Shown here: positions 1 through 7,768 of the stretch, one piece after another
How the letters are laid out: every line of letters begins with the position of its first letter
Numbering within the stretch: position 1 is the first letter of the stretch
NCBI GenBank assembly: GCA_021789565.1
Contig: JAJYJL010000037.1
Coordinates: 1 to 17,208, forward strand
From: Acidobacteriota bacterium
Lineage (GTDB): Bacteria > Acidobacteriota > Terriglobia > UBA7540
Direction: 5' to 3'
DNA length: 17,208 bases
Translations under genes and position numbers: made by a program
The notes under the pieces: model-generated
The model's database searches: none
What the model was told of the DNA's origin: nothing
What the model saw: only the letters and a program-made list of their open reading frames with translations

Positions 1-1095
1 CACCTTTTCCAGCAATGCCTGCCGCGCTTCCAGGGGGACGCGAAGGTCCGCTTCCCAGAAGAACTCGGCATCAGCAAAACGGGCCGTCAGAACTCGTTCG
101 TGGCCCGCACGAATCAGTCCTGCCGAATCCTCTCCCAGGTTGATGACGGTGATGAAATTCGGTAGGAGCGCCCCAGCGTCGTTCTCAACTGCGAAATACT
201 TCTGATGGTCGCGCATCACGGTCACCAGAATTTCTCGAGGCAGGTGCAGAAAACGCTGATCAAAGTCGCCCATGAAGGCGTGAGGGCATTCCGTGGAATT
301 GATGACCCACTGGTGCAGGTCTTCATCCGGAAGGGCCTTAAGGCCCTGCACCTCAAGTATCGCTTTAATTTCTGCCTGTATGATTCTCGACCGCTGCTGA
401 GGATCGATTTCAACCAGTCGCTCGCGGAGCTTGGCTGTGTATTCCTCAAAACTCCTTACCGAAATGGCTTTCAGACCTGCCACCCGATGGCCGTAGGTTG
501 ACTTCCCTGATCGTACGCCGGCAATCTCAAAAGGAACAATGCGGGCCCTTTCGCCCTCCGCCAGAATCGCCAGCAGCCAACGGATGGGGCGGATGAACCT
601 GGGACCCGTTTTTGAGGTCCAGTACATGCTTTTGGGAAAGCTGATTCCCAGGACGATTTCCGGCAGGGACTCCGCCAGGATTTCACGGGCAAACCGCCCT
701 CGCACCCGTTTGCGAAGGCCAAGATAGAACCCTTTTGGCGTCTCAATTTTAAGCAGTCGGCTGACAGGGACTGAGTTTCTTTCCGCAAAGCTCTCGGCTG
801 CTCGTGTAGGCTTTCCATCCTGGTCAAAGGCCACCTTGACGGGGGGGCCGATCACCTCTTCAACTTCGTGGGCTTGGCGAAGCAGCACCGCCGGCGCTCG
901 CGCCACAAGCCTTCGGGGGGTTGAAAAGGTGCTGACTGGCTGCGCATCAGGCGGAAGCAGCCGCAGCCTCAGCAGAGTTTCGCTCAGGCGCTCGCCCAGA
1001 TTTCGCTCTGCGCCCGCAAGGAAGCGCGCCGGAATTTCCTCCACCCCCACCTCAAGGAGCAGTGGTTCTGTCGCTTGTTTTTGCTCAGCCGTCAT
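1..1095 (-). CDS. glyS: Glycyl-tRNA synthetase beta subunit, N-terminal part (runs off left edge)
   Basis: The beta subunit of the bacterial alpha2-beta2 glycyl-tRNA synthetase helps charge tRNA-Gly in the cytoplasm; it carries the tRNA-binding domains. The reading frame starts at the ATG at 1093-1095 and stays open for 365 codons to the window edge, about half the usual length of roughly 690 residues. The N-terminus reads [20 protein letters not shown], and the family core is visible: [31 protein letters not shown] near residue 200, and DHQKYFAVE followed by NFITVIN. The start ATG overlaps the TGA of the upstream glyQ (ATGA), so the two subunits are probably translationally coupled, matching their need for equal amounts. 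The frame shows no interruption. Family assignment is near certain; only the C-terminal half is unseen. Confidence 0.96.
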   Translation of the reverse strand, partial: MTAEQKQATEPLLLEVGVEEIPARFLAGAERNLGERLSETLLRLRLLPPDAQPVSTFSTPRRLVARAPAVLLRQAHEVEEVIGPPVKVAFDQDGKPTRAAESFAERNSVPVSRLLKIETPKGFYLGLRKRVRGRFAREILAESLPEIVLGISFPKSMYWTSKTGPRFIRPIRWLLAILAEGERARIVPFEIAGVRSGKSTYGHRVAGLKAISVRSFEEYTAKLRERLVEIDPQQRSRIIQAEIKAILEVQGLKALPDEDLHQWVINSTECPHAFMGDFDQRFLHLPREILVTVMRDHQKYFAVENDAGALLPNFITVINLGEDSAGLIRAGHERVLTARFADAEFFWEADLRVPLEARQALLEKV

Positions 1096-2036
1096 GCAGA
1101 CCCAACCTCTGCTACCGGTTTAGTCTGTTCAAGATATACCTGAGCCACCTCGGTTGCGATCTTTCGGATTCGCGCAATCAGCGCCACGCGTTCAGTGACG
1201 CTGATGGCTCCACGGGCGTCAAGGATATTGAACAGATGCGAGCACTTCAGGCAGAACTCATACACCTTGCGAAGGGGAAATCGGGTGGGCCTTTGGCCGG
1301 GATCAGTATTAAAGTATTCCTTTAGCAAGCGGGCCGCTTCAGCCTCATAAATTTCGAAGAGCTGGCGGGTTGATTCGGGTGAGGCAAACTCAAAGTCATA
1401 GAGAGAAAGTTCAAATTCCTCGCGATGCCTGATGTCATGGTATTTCACATACTTATTCCACATTACTTCATATACATTATTAACATTCTGTAGAAACGCT
1501 GCAATCCTTTCAAGTCCGTAGGTAAGCTCAACTGAGATAGGATCCAGGTCGACTCCGCCCGACTGCTGGAAATACGTGAACTGCGTAATTTCAAGTCCAT
1601 CCAGCATGACTTGCCAGCCAATTCCCCAGGCGCCGAGCGTAGGGGCCTCCCAGTTATCCTCCTCAAACCGGATGTCGTGATTGTGAAAATCGATTCCGAT
1701 GTCCCCGAGGCTGCGCAGGTAGATATCCTGAACGTTCGTGGGCGGCGGTTTCAGGATCACCTGCAATTGCGTATGTTTGATCAGGCGGTTTGGATTTTCT
1801 CCGTACCGGCCGTCGGCAGGCCGCCTGGAAGGCTGGACGTATGCCACGTTCCATGGTTGTGGGCCGAGAACACGGAAGAATGTCTCCGGACACATGGTCC
1901 CTGCCCCAACCTCCAGATCGTAAGGAAGCGCCACCACAGCCCCTTGCTTCGCCCAGAAGTTGGTGAGCCGGCTGACCATGTCCTGGAAGGTCAAACCCTT
2001 CTCCGTTCCTTGGTTGCCCACTGCTTTATGCGCCAT
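1092..2036 (-). CDS. glyQ: Glycyl-tRNA synthetase alpha subunit
   Basis: Catalytic subunit of the tetrameric glycyl-tRNA synthetase, forming glycyl-adenylate and transferring glycine to tRNA-Gly. The protein has 314 residues, close to the roughly 300 usual for the family. Highly conserved family stretches are visible: [73 protein letters not shown] and [10 protein letters not shown]. The ATG at 2034-2036 is preceded by GGGAG only three bases upstream, a slightly tight ribosome binding site. It lies 45 bases downstream of recO and overlaps glyS by four bases, so recO-glyQ-glyS is probably one transcript. The C-terminal tail after residue 300 is not conserved in the family as I know it. Very secure call. 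Confidence 0.98.
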   Translation of the reverse strand: MAHKAVGNQGTEKGLTFQDMVSRLTNFWAKQGAVVALPYDLEVGAGTMCPETFFRVLGPQPWNVAYVQPSRRPADGRYGENPNRLIKHTQLQVILKPPPTNVQDIYLRSLGDIGIDFHNHDIRFEEDNWEAPTLGAWGIGWQVMLDGLEITQFTYFQQSGGVDLDPISVELTYGLERIAAFLQNVNNVYEVMWNKYVKYHDIRHREEFELSLYDFEFASPESTRQLFEIYEAEAARLLKEYFNTDPGQRPTRFPLRKVYEFCLKCSHLFNILDARGAISVTERVALIARIRKIATEVAQVYLEQTKPVAEVGSA

Positions 2037-2081
2037 AGTCTCCCGCGGATCCAGAATTCCCTGGCCGCCAATTGTTCATGC

Positions 2082-2828
2082 CTAAATTTCTTCCGCCAGC
2101 ATAGCCCGCGTTTTCAGCTTCTTTTCCAGATGCGCCTCGATGATCTGTTCCAGCAGTCGGCGCAATTCACGGGTGCCCGGGGCCGCCGCCTCCTTTTCAA
2201 TCCATTGCTCAATGCGGGCCGTGCGAAACACCGGAATCAACTTCAAGGCGCTTGCTGAAATCCGCTCGCTCAGCCCTCCGCTGCGGCACCTGGAACATAC
2301 CAGGGCGACAGTCACCGGGTCATAAAAACCATCCTCTTCTGAAAACGCCCTCTGGCATGCCATGCACCTGCTCAGATCAGGCAGAAAACCTCCAAGGCGC
2401 AGGAGCCAATAGTTAAAAAACACGAGCGGCCGGTTGGCCTCGTCAAATCGCTTGAAGGCCCTCAATACGGCCAGAAGCAGCCGGAAAACACGCTCGTTCA
2501 TTTCCCGGTCCGGCAGAAAACGGTCTGTGACTTCCGCAAGGTACTGAGCGGCAAGCTGCATGCGGAAATCACGCTGCATCTCGAAAAACGACTCAACAAT
2601 CTCAGCCGAGCCTAACCGCTGCAGGTCCCGGTTCTCCCGGTCGTAGACCCACACCCGGATGTAACTCAAGGGCTCAAGCGCAGACCCATACCGCCCTCTG
2701 CGGCTGAACGCGCCCTTTGCCACCGCGCGGACGCGGCCCAGTTGCCTGGTGAACAGCGAAACAATCTTGTCTGCCTCCCCCAACCGCTGGGTCCGAAGAA
2801 CGATGGCCTCTGTTTCGATAAGGGGCAT
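2082..2828 (-). CDS. recO: DNA repair protein RecO
   Basis: RecO works with RecF and RecR to load RecA onto SSB-coated single-stranded DNA in gap repair. The N-terminal OB-fold begins MPLIETEAIVLRTQRLGEAD and continues through LGRVRAVAKGAFS; a helical region follows (about residues 80-150). A four-cysteine zinc site is present: C155-x2-C158 and C178-x2-C181. The length of 248 residues fits the family. I chose the ATG at 2826-2828. An upstream in-frame TTG at 2859-2861 would add 11 residues (starting FAGTSARQSA) unlike any RecO start I know. No strong Shine-Dalgarno sequence precedes either start, so the start is moderately uncertain. The gene is the first of the minus-strand recO-glyQ-glyS group; its promoter should lie in the gene-free stretch to the right. 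Confidence 0.95.
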   Translation of the reverse strand: MPLIETEAIVLRTQRLGEADKIVSLFTRQLGRVRAVAKGAFSRRGRYGSALEPLSYIRVWVYDRENRDLQRLGSAEIVESFFEMQRDFRMQLAAQYLAEVTDRFLPDREMNERVFRLLLAVLRAFKRFDEANRPLVFFNYWLLRLGGFLPDLSRCMACQRAFSEEDGFYDPVTVALVCSRCRSGGLSERISASALKLIPVFRTARIEQWIEKEAAAPGTRELRRLLEQIIEAHLEKKLKTRAMLAEEI

Positions 2829-3562
2829 TGCAGATTGCCGTGCCGACGTACCGGCAAACAATCTACGTTAGCACAAGCCCATATCGTTCCGAAAGAAGAT
2901 TTCAACCGCTCCACCCTCCCACGAAATGGAGCGGATCCCGAAAGCATCTGCAAAAAGGCAGGCGGTCCGGACTGTTGCAGGCATCCACCAGGTCGGCAAG
3001 GCAATTCAGGAGCGCCATCTTAGTACAACCCTTCGTAAGAATAGCCGTAAACCCACTCCTCTTAATACATGCCTGACAGATAGGAAAGGCCAGGCGGAAA
3101 TGAAATTGCGGGTTCCCCTGCTGTAAGCAATCCTCCTCATAATTGGCAATCCAGCCCACCGGAGACCTGCGCCCCGGCCCGAACGGCAGCCTTCGAAAAG
3201 CCAGAAGACGATGGCTGAGGGGAAAATCCTGCCCTGATCCAGCTACCCTGTGGATAAAAAGAAGGAAGCTGTGCAAAAGAAGTTATGTTAACCTACCATC
3301 GCCCCCGCGTTTGTTATCAGACGTGGCTGTGGAAACCGGCCAGGTCGATCGCCTTCTCGCCTGCACGGCTGGTGATGGAGCCGGAGTTAACCGGCAAAGA
3401 GGCACACCCGAGGATACCGAATCGATAGCGTCCCTTCCCTTTTGCGGCGTATTTTCTGCTGGCGCTCAGCTTGGTAAATTGAGCATTCCGTATGCGGTGT
3501 TCAAGTTCGCGGATGACCAGGCCGATAAAATAGCCAAGGACTGGCGAGGCGGGGAGGTCGTT
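2829..3562. other. Gene-free stretch between recO and the PilZ gene
   Basis: About 730 bases between the divergent recO and PilZ genes. Open frames of up to about 120 codons exist on both strands here, but none has a ribosome binding site with an ATG, recognisable protein motifs or plausible composition, and the rightward one only extends the PilZ frame upstream from a TTG. The stretch should contain the promoters for both flanking transcripts; I could not pick a convincing -35/-10 pair. No RNA fold or repeat array was recognised by eye. Confidence 0.5.
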
Positions 3563-3901
3563 ATGGAACGGCGTTTCGTTCGCAACTATGTGCAATTTCC
3601 TGTTGACCTGCAATGGACGGGTAAGGCAGGCAGCGTTAAGGCGCCTGCGGGCGTAATTAATATTTCGAAGGGAGGTGTCAGGGTTGGGACAGGCCCTCCT
3701 TTGATTCCTGGGAGGTTGGTGCACGTTTTCCTTGAAGGGAAGGAAAATCCGTTTGCATTTTGCCGGGTGGTATGGGCGCAGACGCATGGCGGGGCACTTC
3801 CCAGCGAGGCCGGACTGGAAGTCCTGGAGCAGTTGGCCGATATGCCATTCGTTGGCCATTCTGAAACCCAAGAGGTTATTGAAGAGGCGGAGAGTTTTTG
3901 A
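3563..3901 (+). CDS. Single-domain PilZ protein (probable c-di-GMP receptor)
   Basis: A 112-residue cytoplasmic protein that is essentially one PilZ domain. Both signature motifs for cyclic-di-GMP binding are visible: RxxxR at the N-terminus (R3 and R7 in MERRFVRNYV) and (D/N)xSxxG as NISKGG (N33, S35, G38). The rest follows the usual beta-barrel pattern, with GRLVHVFLEGKE and FCRVVWAQ. The start at 3563 has a good site, GGGGAGG, five bases upstream; the same frame is open further upstream to a TTG at 3143, but that extension has no family features. PilZ proteins pass c-di-GMP level to motility, exopolysaccharide or secretion machinery by protein contact. The neighbours give no hint of its partner. 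The short acidic tail (EEAESF) is typical of a free adaptor. Confidence 0.88.
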   Translation: MERRFVRNYVQFPVDLQWTGKAGSVKAPAGVINISKGGVRVGTGPPLIPGRLVHVFLEGKENPFAFCRVVWAQTHGGALPSEAGLEVLEQLADMPFVGHSETQEVIEEAESF

Positions 3902-3912
3902 CCCGATGGGAT

Positions 3913-3946
3913 GCACATCCTGCCGTAGCGGAATTTCAGGATGCGC
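3913..3946. repeat. Inverted repeat just after the PilZ gene
   Basis: Perfect 7-base arms CATCCTG (3916-3922) and CAGGATG (3937-3943) around a 14-base loop, extended by two further pairs after one mismatch. It sits 15 bases after the PilZ stop codon. No T-run follows, so it is not a standard intrinsic terminator; it may stabilise the mRNA 3' end or be chance. Confidence 0.3.
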
Positions 3947-4039
3947 GATGGTATGAGCAGTTGCCGTTTGTAGGGAAATGATTTTATTCGTTGGCCTGCG
4001 GTTTCGAGAGTTGACTTCATTGAGTCCAGCCCGTAGCAT

Positions 4040-4480
4040 ATGAGTGATGACCAACTCGGCCCAGTGTGGAGCGACTGGCTCATGTTGACGATTTCTTTGT
4101 TTGTCATTTTATTTTCTCCTGCCCTGCTGGCAGTTAACGTCGGAGTGATCGTGCCACTTGCGCTTTCCTGTCTGGTGGTTGTGGTGGTCATCCCTTCTGC
4201 TGCATGGCGCGGAAAGCTGAATGTTCCGGTCTATGCGCTTATGCTTTTTGTTGCGGCATTTGTTGCCTATGGAATTGGGAGAGCAGCCGGTGCACAATCC
4301 GTACACGGTACGACGCTGGGGGTTGTGATCTCGTTTATTTTTTTCCTGCTGGTTGCAACCTCAGTCGGGTCGTTTGTGGCGTTTTTCTTTTACCGGCAGC
4401 CAACGGCCGATTCAACGGCCGGTACTGCTGAGGCGCGCGTAGCATCAGCCCTGCCAGCTATGAAAGACGACAGTCAGTAG
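4040..4480 (+). CDS. Small integral membrane protein, unknown function
   Basis: A 146-residue hydrophobic protein that I do not recognise. Four probable membrane helices can be seen, at about residues 14-36, 37-57 (with LVVVVVIP), 64-84 (VYALMLFVAAFVAYGIGRAA) and 92-116 (starting LGVVISFIFFLLVA). The cytoplasm-like tail of about 30 residues is rich in Ala, Thr, Asp and Glu. No catalytic or metal-binding motif is visible. The ATG at 4040 lacks a clear ribosome binding site; a second in-frame ATG at 4082-4084 (residue 15, start of the first helix) is a possible alternative. It is codirectional with the PilZ gene 138 bases upstream, but nothing links them functionally. The long clean hydrophobic pattern favours a real gene over a chance frame. 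Confidence 0.6.
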   Translation: MSDDQLGPVWSDWLMLTISLFVILFSPALLAVNVGVIVPLALSCLVVVVVIPSAAWRGKLNVPVYALMLFVAAFVAYGIGRAAGAQSVHGTTLGVVISFIFFLLVATSVGSFVAFFFYRQPTADSTAGTAEARVASALPAMKDDSQ

Positions 4481-4562
4481 CAGCAGGCCCTCCCCGCCCT
4501 GAAGCCGATTCGCTGGTGACATCTTTCTAACCGCAATGCAGGCCCTTACGACTCTTCCTTAA

Positions 4563-4877
4563 ATCCTTTTTATTGCACCCTTCATCTTCGATTTCTCAAA
4601 CTTCTTCATCAATCTATCCGGGAAGCACTATGCAACGCTGGCTGATGCCAAGAAGGCCGGCGCTGCTGTCAGCTACGGAATATTCTGCAATACGCTGCTT
4701 GAATTTCTGATCGCCGCCTTTGCTGATTTCCTGCGGGTCAGGCAGAGCAAACGCCTGCGGTGGCCGGTCCCTGCTCCGGAAGCTCCTGCAACGCGTCAGT
4801 GCCCGTTTCGCGTTTGTTCAATTTCGCTCAAGGCGACGCGTTGCTCGCATTGAACCTCGGAGCTCAAGCCGGCGTAA
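4563..4877 (+). pseudogene. mscL: Decayed large-conductance mechanosensitive channel (mscL remnant)
   Basis: Read in one frame from 4563, this stretch gives the C-terminal half of an MscL channel: FDFSNFFINLSG, then YATLADAKKAGAAVSYGIF and LLEFLIAAFADFLRVRQ, matching the periplasmic loop and second membrane helix of the family. MscL releases solutes under hypo-osmotic stress. There is no usable start: an in-frame TAA lies at 4560-4562, and the first helix (the MRGN..DLA..VIIG region) is absent upstream. The tail resembles the small cysteine-rich tail that some MscL proteins carry, TRQCPF..SISLKATRCSH, but the next codon, which should be Cys, is TGA (4851-4853). After it the frame continues TSELKPA and ends at TAA 4875-4877. 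An inner Cys of the tail also appears displaced (CPFRVC). Truncation plus nonsense change make this a pseudogene. Confidence 0.85.
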
Positions 4878-5017
4878 CACTACAATTTTGTTGCGTTTGA
4901 ATTAGCCGACAGCACATGTTCAAGGTATTAGGGGAAAATACGATTCTGCGGCACACCGGCTGTGCGATCGAAAGACGGACGTCATGATGCAGGGAAAAGT
5001 CGCTCGCGCTGAATGGA

Positions 5018-6145
5018 CTATCTTTCGAACGTCGCCGGACGGGCAAGGGCTGAAGGGTGTTCTGCTGGCCTCGCCAGGCGGGCACTCTGCCTCGAGCAGA
5101 GCGACAATGTGTCCCGGCTTTGAGGAGAGCCAATCAGGTCGTTGCCATCGGTTTCAACGCCGATGCTTCTGCCAATTTGGTTGACTACCACTCTGGCAAT
5201 CTCGATCTGCATAGCCGTTGCCTCACCCAATGCGCTGCTGTAATTTGCCGCCCATACGTACGCCTGGTTATCCACGCGAATCAACATGACTGTAATCCTG
5301 TAACGATCCCTGTAGCGGCGCACACTGCCTTCAACTATATAATTCACCCCCAACTCCCGGCCGAATTCGGCGATGGACTTGTCTGCCACCTGGTAAACTT
5401 TGTTGGAGGTATGGGCGATGACCCCGATCCTGGCAATATTCCACCGGGCCAATTGTGAGACGATCTCATGTCTGAATCCGTCTGCAATGTATTTCTGGCT
5501 TGAATCACCTGTCAAGTTTTCGAACGGCAGCACCGCCAGCATGAGCCTCGAATACGAAGAACCTCGTTTAAAGTCAAGTTGTTCAATACCGATATAGCCG
5601 GCGACGAACAAGACTGAAACAACCAGCAAGAAAATCATCCGCTGGGGCGGACTATCAGCGCGGTTGGAGGCTGGAGGCAAAGGCTTCTTTCCGTAGGGTG
5701 GTTGCTGACGGGAGGCTGAATCCGAGGGCGAAGGAGCCGTTGCCGGCAGTGATCCGCGAGCGCCCGCCTCCGGTTCGCCAATCTTCCAGCCGTGGGCGAA
5801 AGATCGCGCATCCGGGTTGTCCAGTTCTTTGACTTCTGCAACAAACCGATAGCCTTGGCGGGGAACAGTTTCGACGTACTTCTGGCCGGTAGCCTTTTCA
5901 CCCAGGGCTCGGCGGAGGACACAGATATTGTGGTTAAGGTTGGTTTCTTCGACGACGCTGTCGGGCCAGACGGCGGCCATTAGTTCATCTTTGGTTACCA
6001 GGCAACCGTGCCGGCTGATAATGGCGTAGAGCGTGTCAAACACTCTTCCGCGTAAAGGTACGGCATGGCCATCCCGCGTCAAGCGCCTTTCGCGAACTTC
6101 CAGCCGGAACGGACCGAATTCAAAAACCTTATTTTGCTTAGCCAT
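5018..6145 (-). CDS. ToxR/CadC-type transmembrane regulator with TolB-like domain, C-terminally truncated
   Basis: A 375-residue one-component regulator. Residues 8-104 form an OmpR/PhoB-type winged helix: FEFGPFRLEVRERRL, then VFDTLYAIISRHG, the recognition region ETNLNHNICVLRRALGE and the wing VETVPRQGYRFV. A Pro/Ser-rich linker (about 120-168) leads to one membrane helix (about 169-187). Residues 203-330 form a TolB/FlgO-like domain (VLPFENLTGD, then YIADGFRHEIVSQLARW and the LGVNYIVEGSVRR motif). Such proteins bind DNA from the inner membrane and sense periplasmic signals; many acidobacterial relatives continue into TPR repeats. Here the last 35-40 residues (SLCSRQSARLARPAEHPS) look like out-of-family, Arg/Ala-rich read-through and then stop, so the TPR part is missing. 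It faces the mscL pseudogene. It may still be expressed, or may be decaying. Confidence 0.82.
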   Translation of the reverse strand: MAKQNKVFEFGPFRLEVRERRLTRDGHAVPLRGRVFDTLYAIISRHGCLVTKDELMAAVWPDSVVEETNLNHNICVLRRALGEKATGQKYVETVPRQGYRFVAEVKELDNPDARSFAHGWKIGEPEAGARGSLPATAPSPSDSASRQQPPYGKKPLPPASNRADSPPQRMIFLLVVSVLFVAGYIGIEQLDFKRGSSYSRLMLAVLPFENLTGDSSQKYIADGFRHEIVSQLARWNIARIGVIAHTSNKVYQVADKSIAEFGRELGVNYIVEGSVRRYRDRYRITVMLIRVDNQAYVWAANYSSALGEATAMQIEIARVVVNQIGRSIGVETDGNDLIGSPQSRDTLSLCSRQSARLARPAEHPSALARPATFER

Positions 6146-6312
6146 AATCGGTCAACAAATAATTAAGAAAAAGTCCAGGTTTTTTAAAAGACGCACCGCC
6201 GCCCCAAAAGTTTAACTGGCCGTGTATGTGAGTACCATTTCCTGACTGCAGATAACGCATATTCTAACAGACGTCAATGGGGCTTTGAGCAAAAAATCTG
6301 GCGGGCCAACGC

Positions 6313-6558
6313 ATGACACAGTGGAGACCCGATCCCACTTTCTATCCGTCACCCAGGATGGCGATGGAGGTGCCGGCAGAAAAGCTCGACTATCTGGCAC
6401 TATTGAATCCCAAATACGTGGGAAAACACGATGCGCTGGCGGTTGTGGATGTGGACCCTTTGCCTCTTTCCTCGGAACGTACTACCTCCTGCGGCATCGG
6501 CATCATCGAGGAGAAATGCTGGTGGGCCACAGAGACCTTACGATCTGGTCTTTCCTGA
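6313..6558 (+). pseudogene. Remnant of SBP56 selenium-binding protein / methanethiol oxidase family
   Basis: The first 49 codons match the N-terminus of bacterial SBP56 proteins closely: MTQWRPDPTFYPSPRMAME, then KLDYLALLNP and DALAVVDVDP. After VDVDP the frame loses all resemblance and stops at TGA 6556-6558, giving 81 codons instead of about 460. No family motif such as the ELHHFGWN and CSSC region follows. In other frames, short pieces such as GEMLV and GGFVLV before 6600 could be scrambled family fragments, but I cannot establish this. No ribosome binding site precedes the ATG. SBP56 proteins are copper-dependent methanethiol oxidases in some bacteria. The remnant lies directly upstream of the globin gene and is best seen as the scar of a deletion. 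Confidence 0.75.
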
Positions 6559-6633
6559 TGGTTTTACCGGGGGATTCGTGCTGGTGATGTACGCATTAAA
6601 GATGGCATCGGAATGATGGAAAGGAGCCAACGA

Positions 6634-6993
6634 ATGAGCAAATCATTATACGAGCGTCTGGGAGGCGCGGAGCGCATCCAGGCGATTGCGAACGACATTG
6701 TTGAGTTTCACCTTGTGAATCCCATTATAGCCCCGCGCTTTCAGAACCATGACGTCCCCAAGCTCAAGCAGTTTGCCTTCGAGTTCTTCTGCGCGGGCAC
6801 AGGCGGGCCGGAGACTTATACAGGGCGTGATATGCGGACTGCACATACAGGAATGAACATCAGTGAGCAGGAATACCTGGCTACCATGGACGATATCATA
6901 AGAGCCATGGAAAAACATGGAGTCGGTTCCCAGGAGAGGAACGAGGTGATTGCCGTCCTTTACTCTCTGAAGGGGGAGATCATTCGCGTTTAA
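6634..6993 (+). CDS. Group 1 truncated haemoglobin (TrHbN type)
   Basis: A 119-residue 2-over-2 globin that binds haem and handles O2 or NO in the cytoplasm. Family signatures: SLYERLGG at the N-terminus, GGPETYTGRDMRTAHTGM in the middle with the proximal haem ligand H71, and a regular C-terminal helix ending in LYSLKGEII. The start at 6634 has an AAGGAG site (6621-6626) seven bases upstream; an ATG at 6613 would add seven residues without a site. In hand alignment to mycobacterial TrHbN the distal B10 position, usually Tyr, falls on Val23 (DIVEFHLVN); this depends on a remembered alignment. It is followed 97 bases later by a small unknown protein and then a flavoprotein on the same strand. 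Typical roles are NO dioxygenation or redox sensing; which one applies here cannot be told. Confidence 0.93.
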   Translation: MSKSLYERLGGAERIQAIANDIVEFHLVNPIIAPRFQNHDVPKLKQFAFEFFCAGTGGPETYTGRDMRTAHTGMNISEQEYLATMDDIIRAMEKHGVGSQERNEVIAVLYSLKGEIIRV

Positions 6994-7090
6994 GGAGATG
7001 GAAGTCTGCACCCCTGCGTGTTTTAAAGCGACTGGCACCTAGGGATCACAAAGCCACATCGACGGAATTGGAGAAAAAGGAGGGTAATTT

Positions 7091-7369
7091 ATGGCAATGT
7101 TCTTGATCGAAGTTCCGCATTCGCCTGAAGTAAAAGCCTGCGCACGTGTTGTTCAGATCTTCCTCAACACCGGGTCACACTTTTTGAGCCATGCGGACTG
7201 GGGATGCATGGATGGCGAGCACAAGGCCTGGATCATCGCTGACGTAAATGACAAAACCGAGGCTCGCGCCATCATTCCCCCGCAATTTCGCTCTGATGCC
7301 AAGGTAACTCAACTTAACAAATTCACCATGGACGAGATTGAAGACATTCTCCAGAAGCATCAGGTTTGA
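7091..7369 (+). CDS. Conserved-looking 92-residue protein, unknown function
   Basis: I cannot name a family for this protein. It has a textbook ribosome binding site (AGGAGG, with the ATG at 7091) and an alpha-beta pattern: strand AMFLIEVPHS, helix with ACARVVQIFL, a His-rich segment TGSHFLSHADWGCMDGEHKA, strand AWIIADVND, helix KTEARAIIPPQF, and a last helix MDEIEDILQKH. The order and size suggest a ferredoxin-like dimeric alpha/beta-barrel fold of the kind seen in muconolactone isomerase or DUF-type small proteins. The segment with three His, one Cys and Trp could be a ligand site. It has no signal peptide or membrane helix. It sits between the globin and the FAD oxidoreductase on the same strand, so a shared role is plausible but unproven. 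Confidence 0.82.
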   Translation: MAMFLIEVPHSPEVKACARVVQIFLNTGSHFLSHADWGCMDGEHKAWIIADVNDKTEARAIIPPQFRSDAKVTQLNKFTMDEIEDILQKHQV

Positions 7370-7768
7370 AGCTGTTCTTCTTACACGCCACTTTTCTGCA
7401 CCGACGCACCTGGCTCAGTGAAAAAGTTAAATTCATCACTGAACCGACAAATTTTGAGTGGGACTTGCGCTGGAAGATGAAAAGATGCAACATTGCATCA
7501 TACTGGGGTTGGTGGGGCTGGTTCAAACAACGGACCTGCCGTCATTCTATCAGGTTTACAAACTGGAAAATGGCAGGTCACCCAAGGAACATCCTGCGTA
7601 ATGCGCATGACCAAATTTATTTTGGCTGGGCTTATAAATGTCCGTTACAAAACACAATCGACAATTCAATTTGTACATCTTCGAGCACACTCTCTTTTTC
7701 ATACCGAGACGCCCTTATCGCCTGGTCCTTGGACTCCATAAATTCTACTGCCTATCAAGGAGAAACCT
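7370..7768. other. Leader/intergenic region before the FAD oxidoreductase
   Basis: About 400 bases with no credible gene; the longest open frame starts at a TTG and has no family resemblance. The stretch holds a perfect short palindrome (listed separately) and an AT-rich segment near 7610-7690. It probably carries the promoter of the oxidoreductase, but no clear -35/-10 pair was found. Confidence 0.4.
7484..7499. promoter_or_regulatory. 16-base palindrome, possible operator
   Basis: GATGCAA-CA-TTGCATC: two perfect 7-base arms with a 2-base spacer, 269 bases ahead of the oxidoreductase start codon. The size and symmetry fit a dimeric repressor site. No regulator family can be assigned, and a single copy in 400 bases could be chance. 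Confidence 0.3.

Noticed and set aside
1611..2258. 215-codon plus-strand open frame across glyQ and recO
   Set aside because: It is antisense to two certain genes and has no independent support.
2902..3276. 124-codon open frame on the minus strand upstream of recO
   Set aside because: No ribosome site, no family resemblance, and an amino acid mix (many Cys, Arg, Phe, Pro) typical of a chance frame.
3143..3562. Upstream extension of the PilZ reading frame from a TTG
   Set aside because: The PilZ fold starts at the ATG at 3563, which has a strong ribosome site; the extension has no motif.
4851..4853. Selenocysteine reading of the TGA in the mscL remnant
   Set aside because: MscL is not a known selenoprotein, the gene lacks its first half, and a further Cys in the tail is displaced, so decay explains it better.
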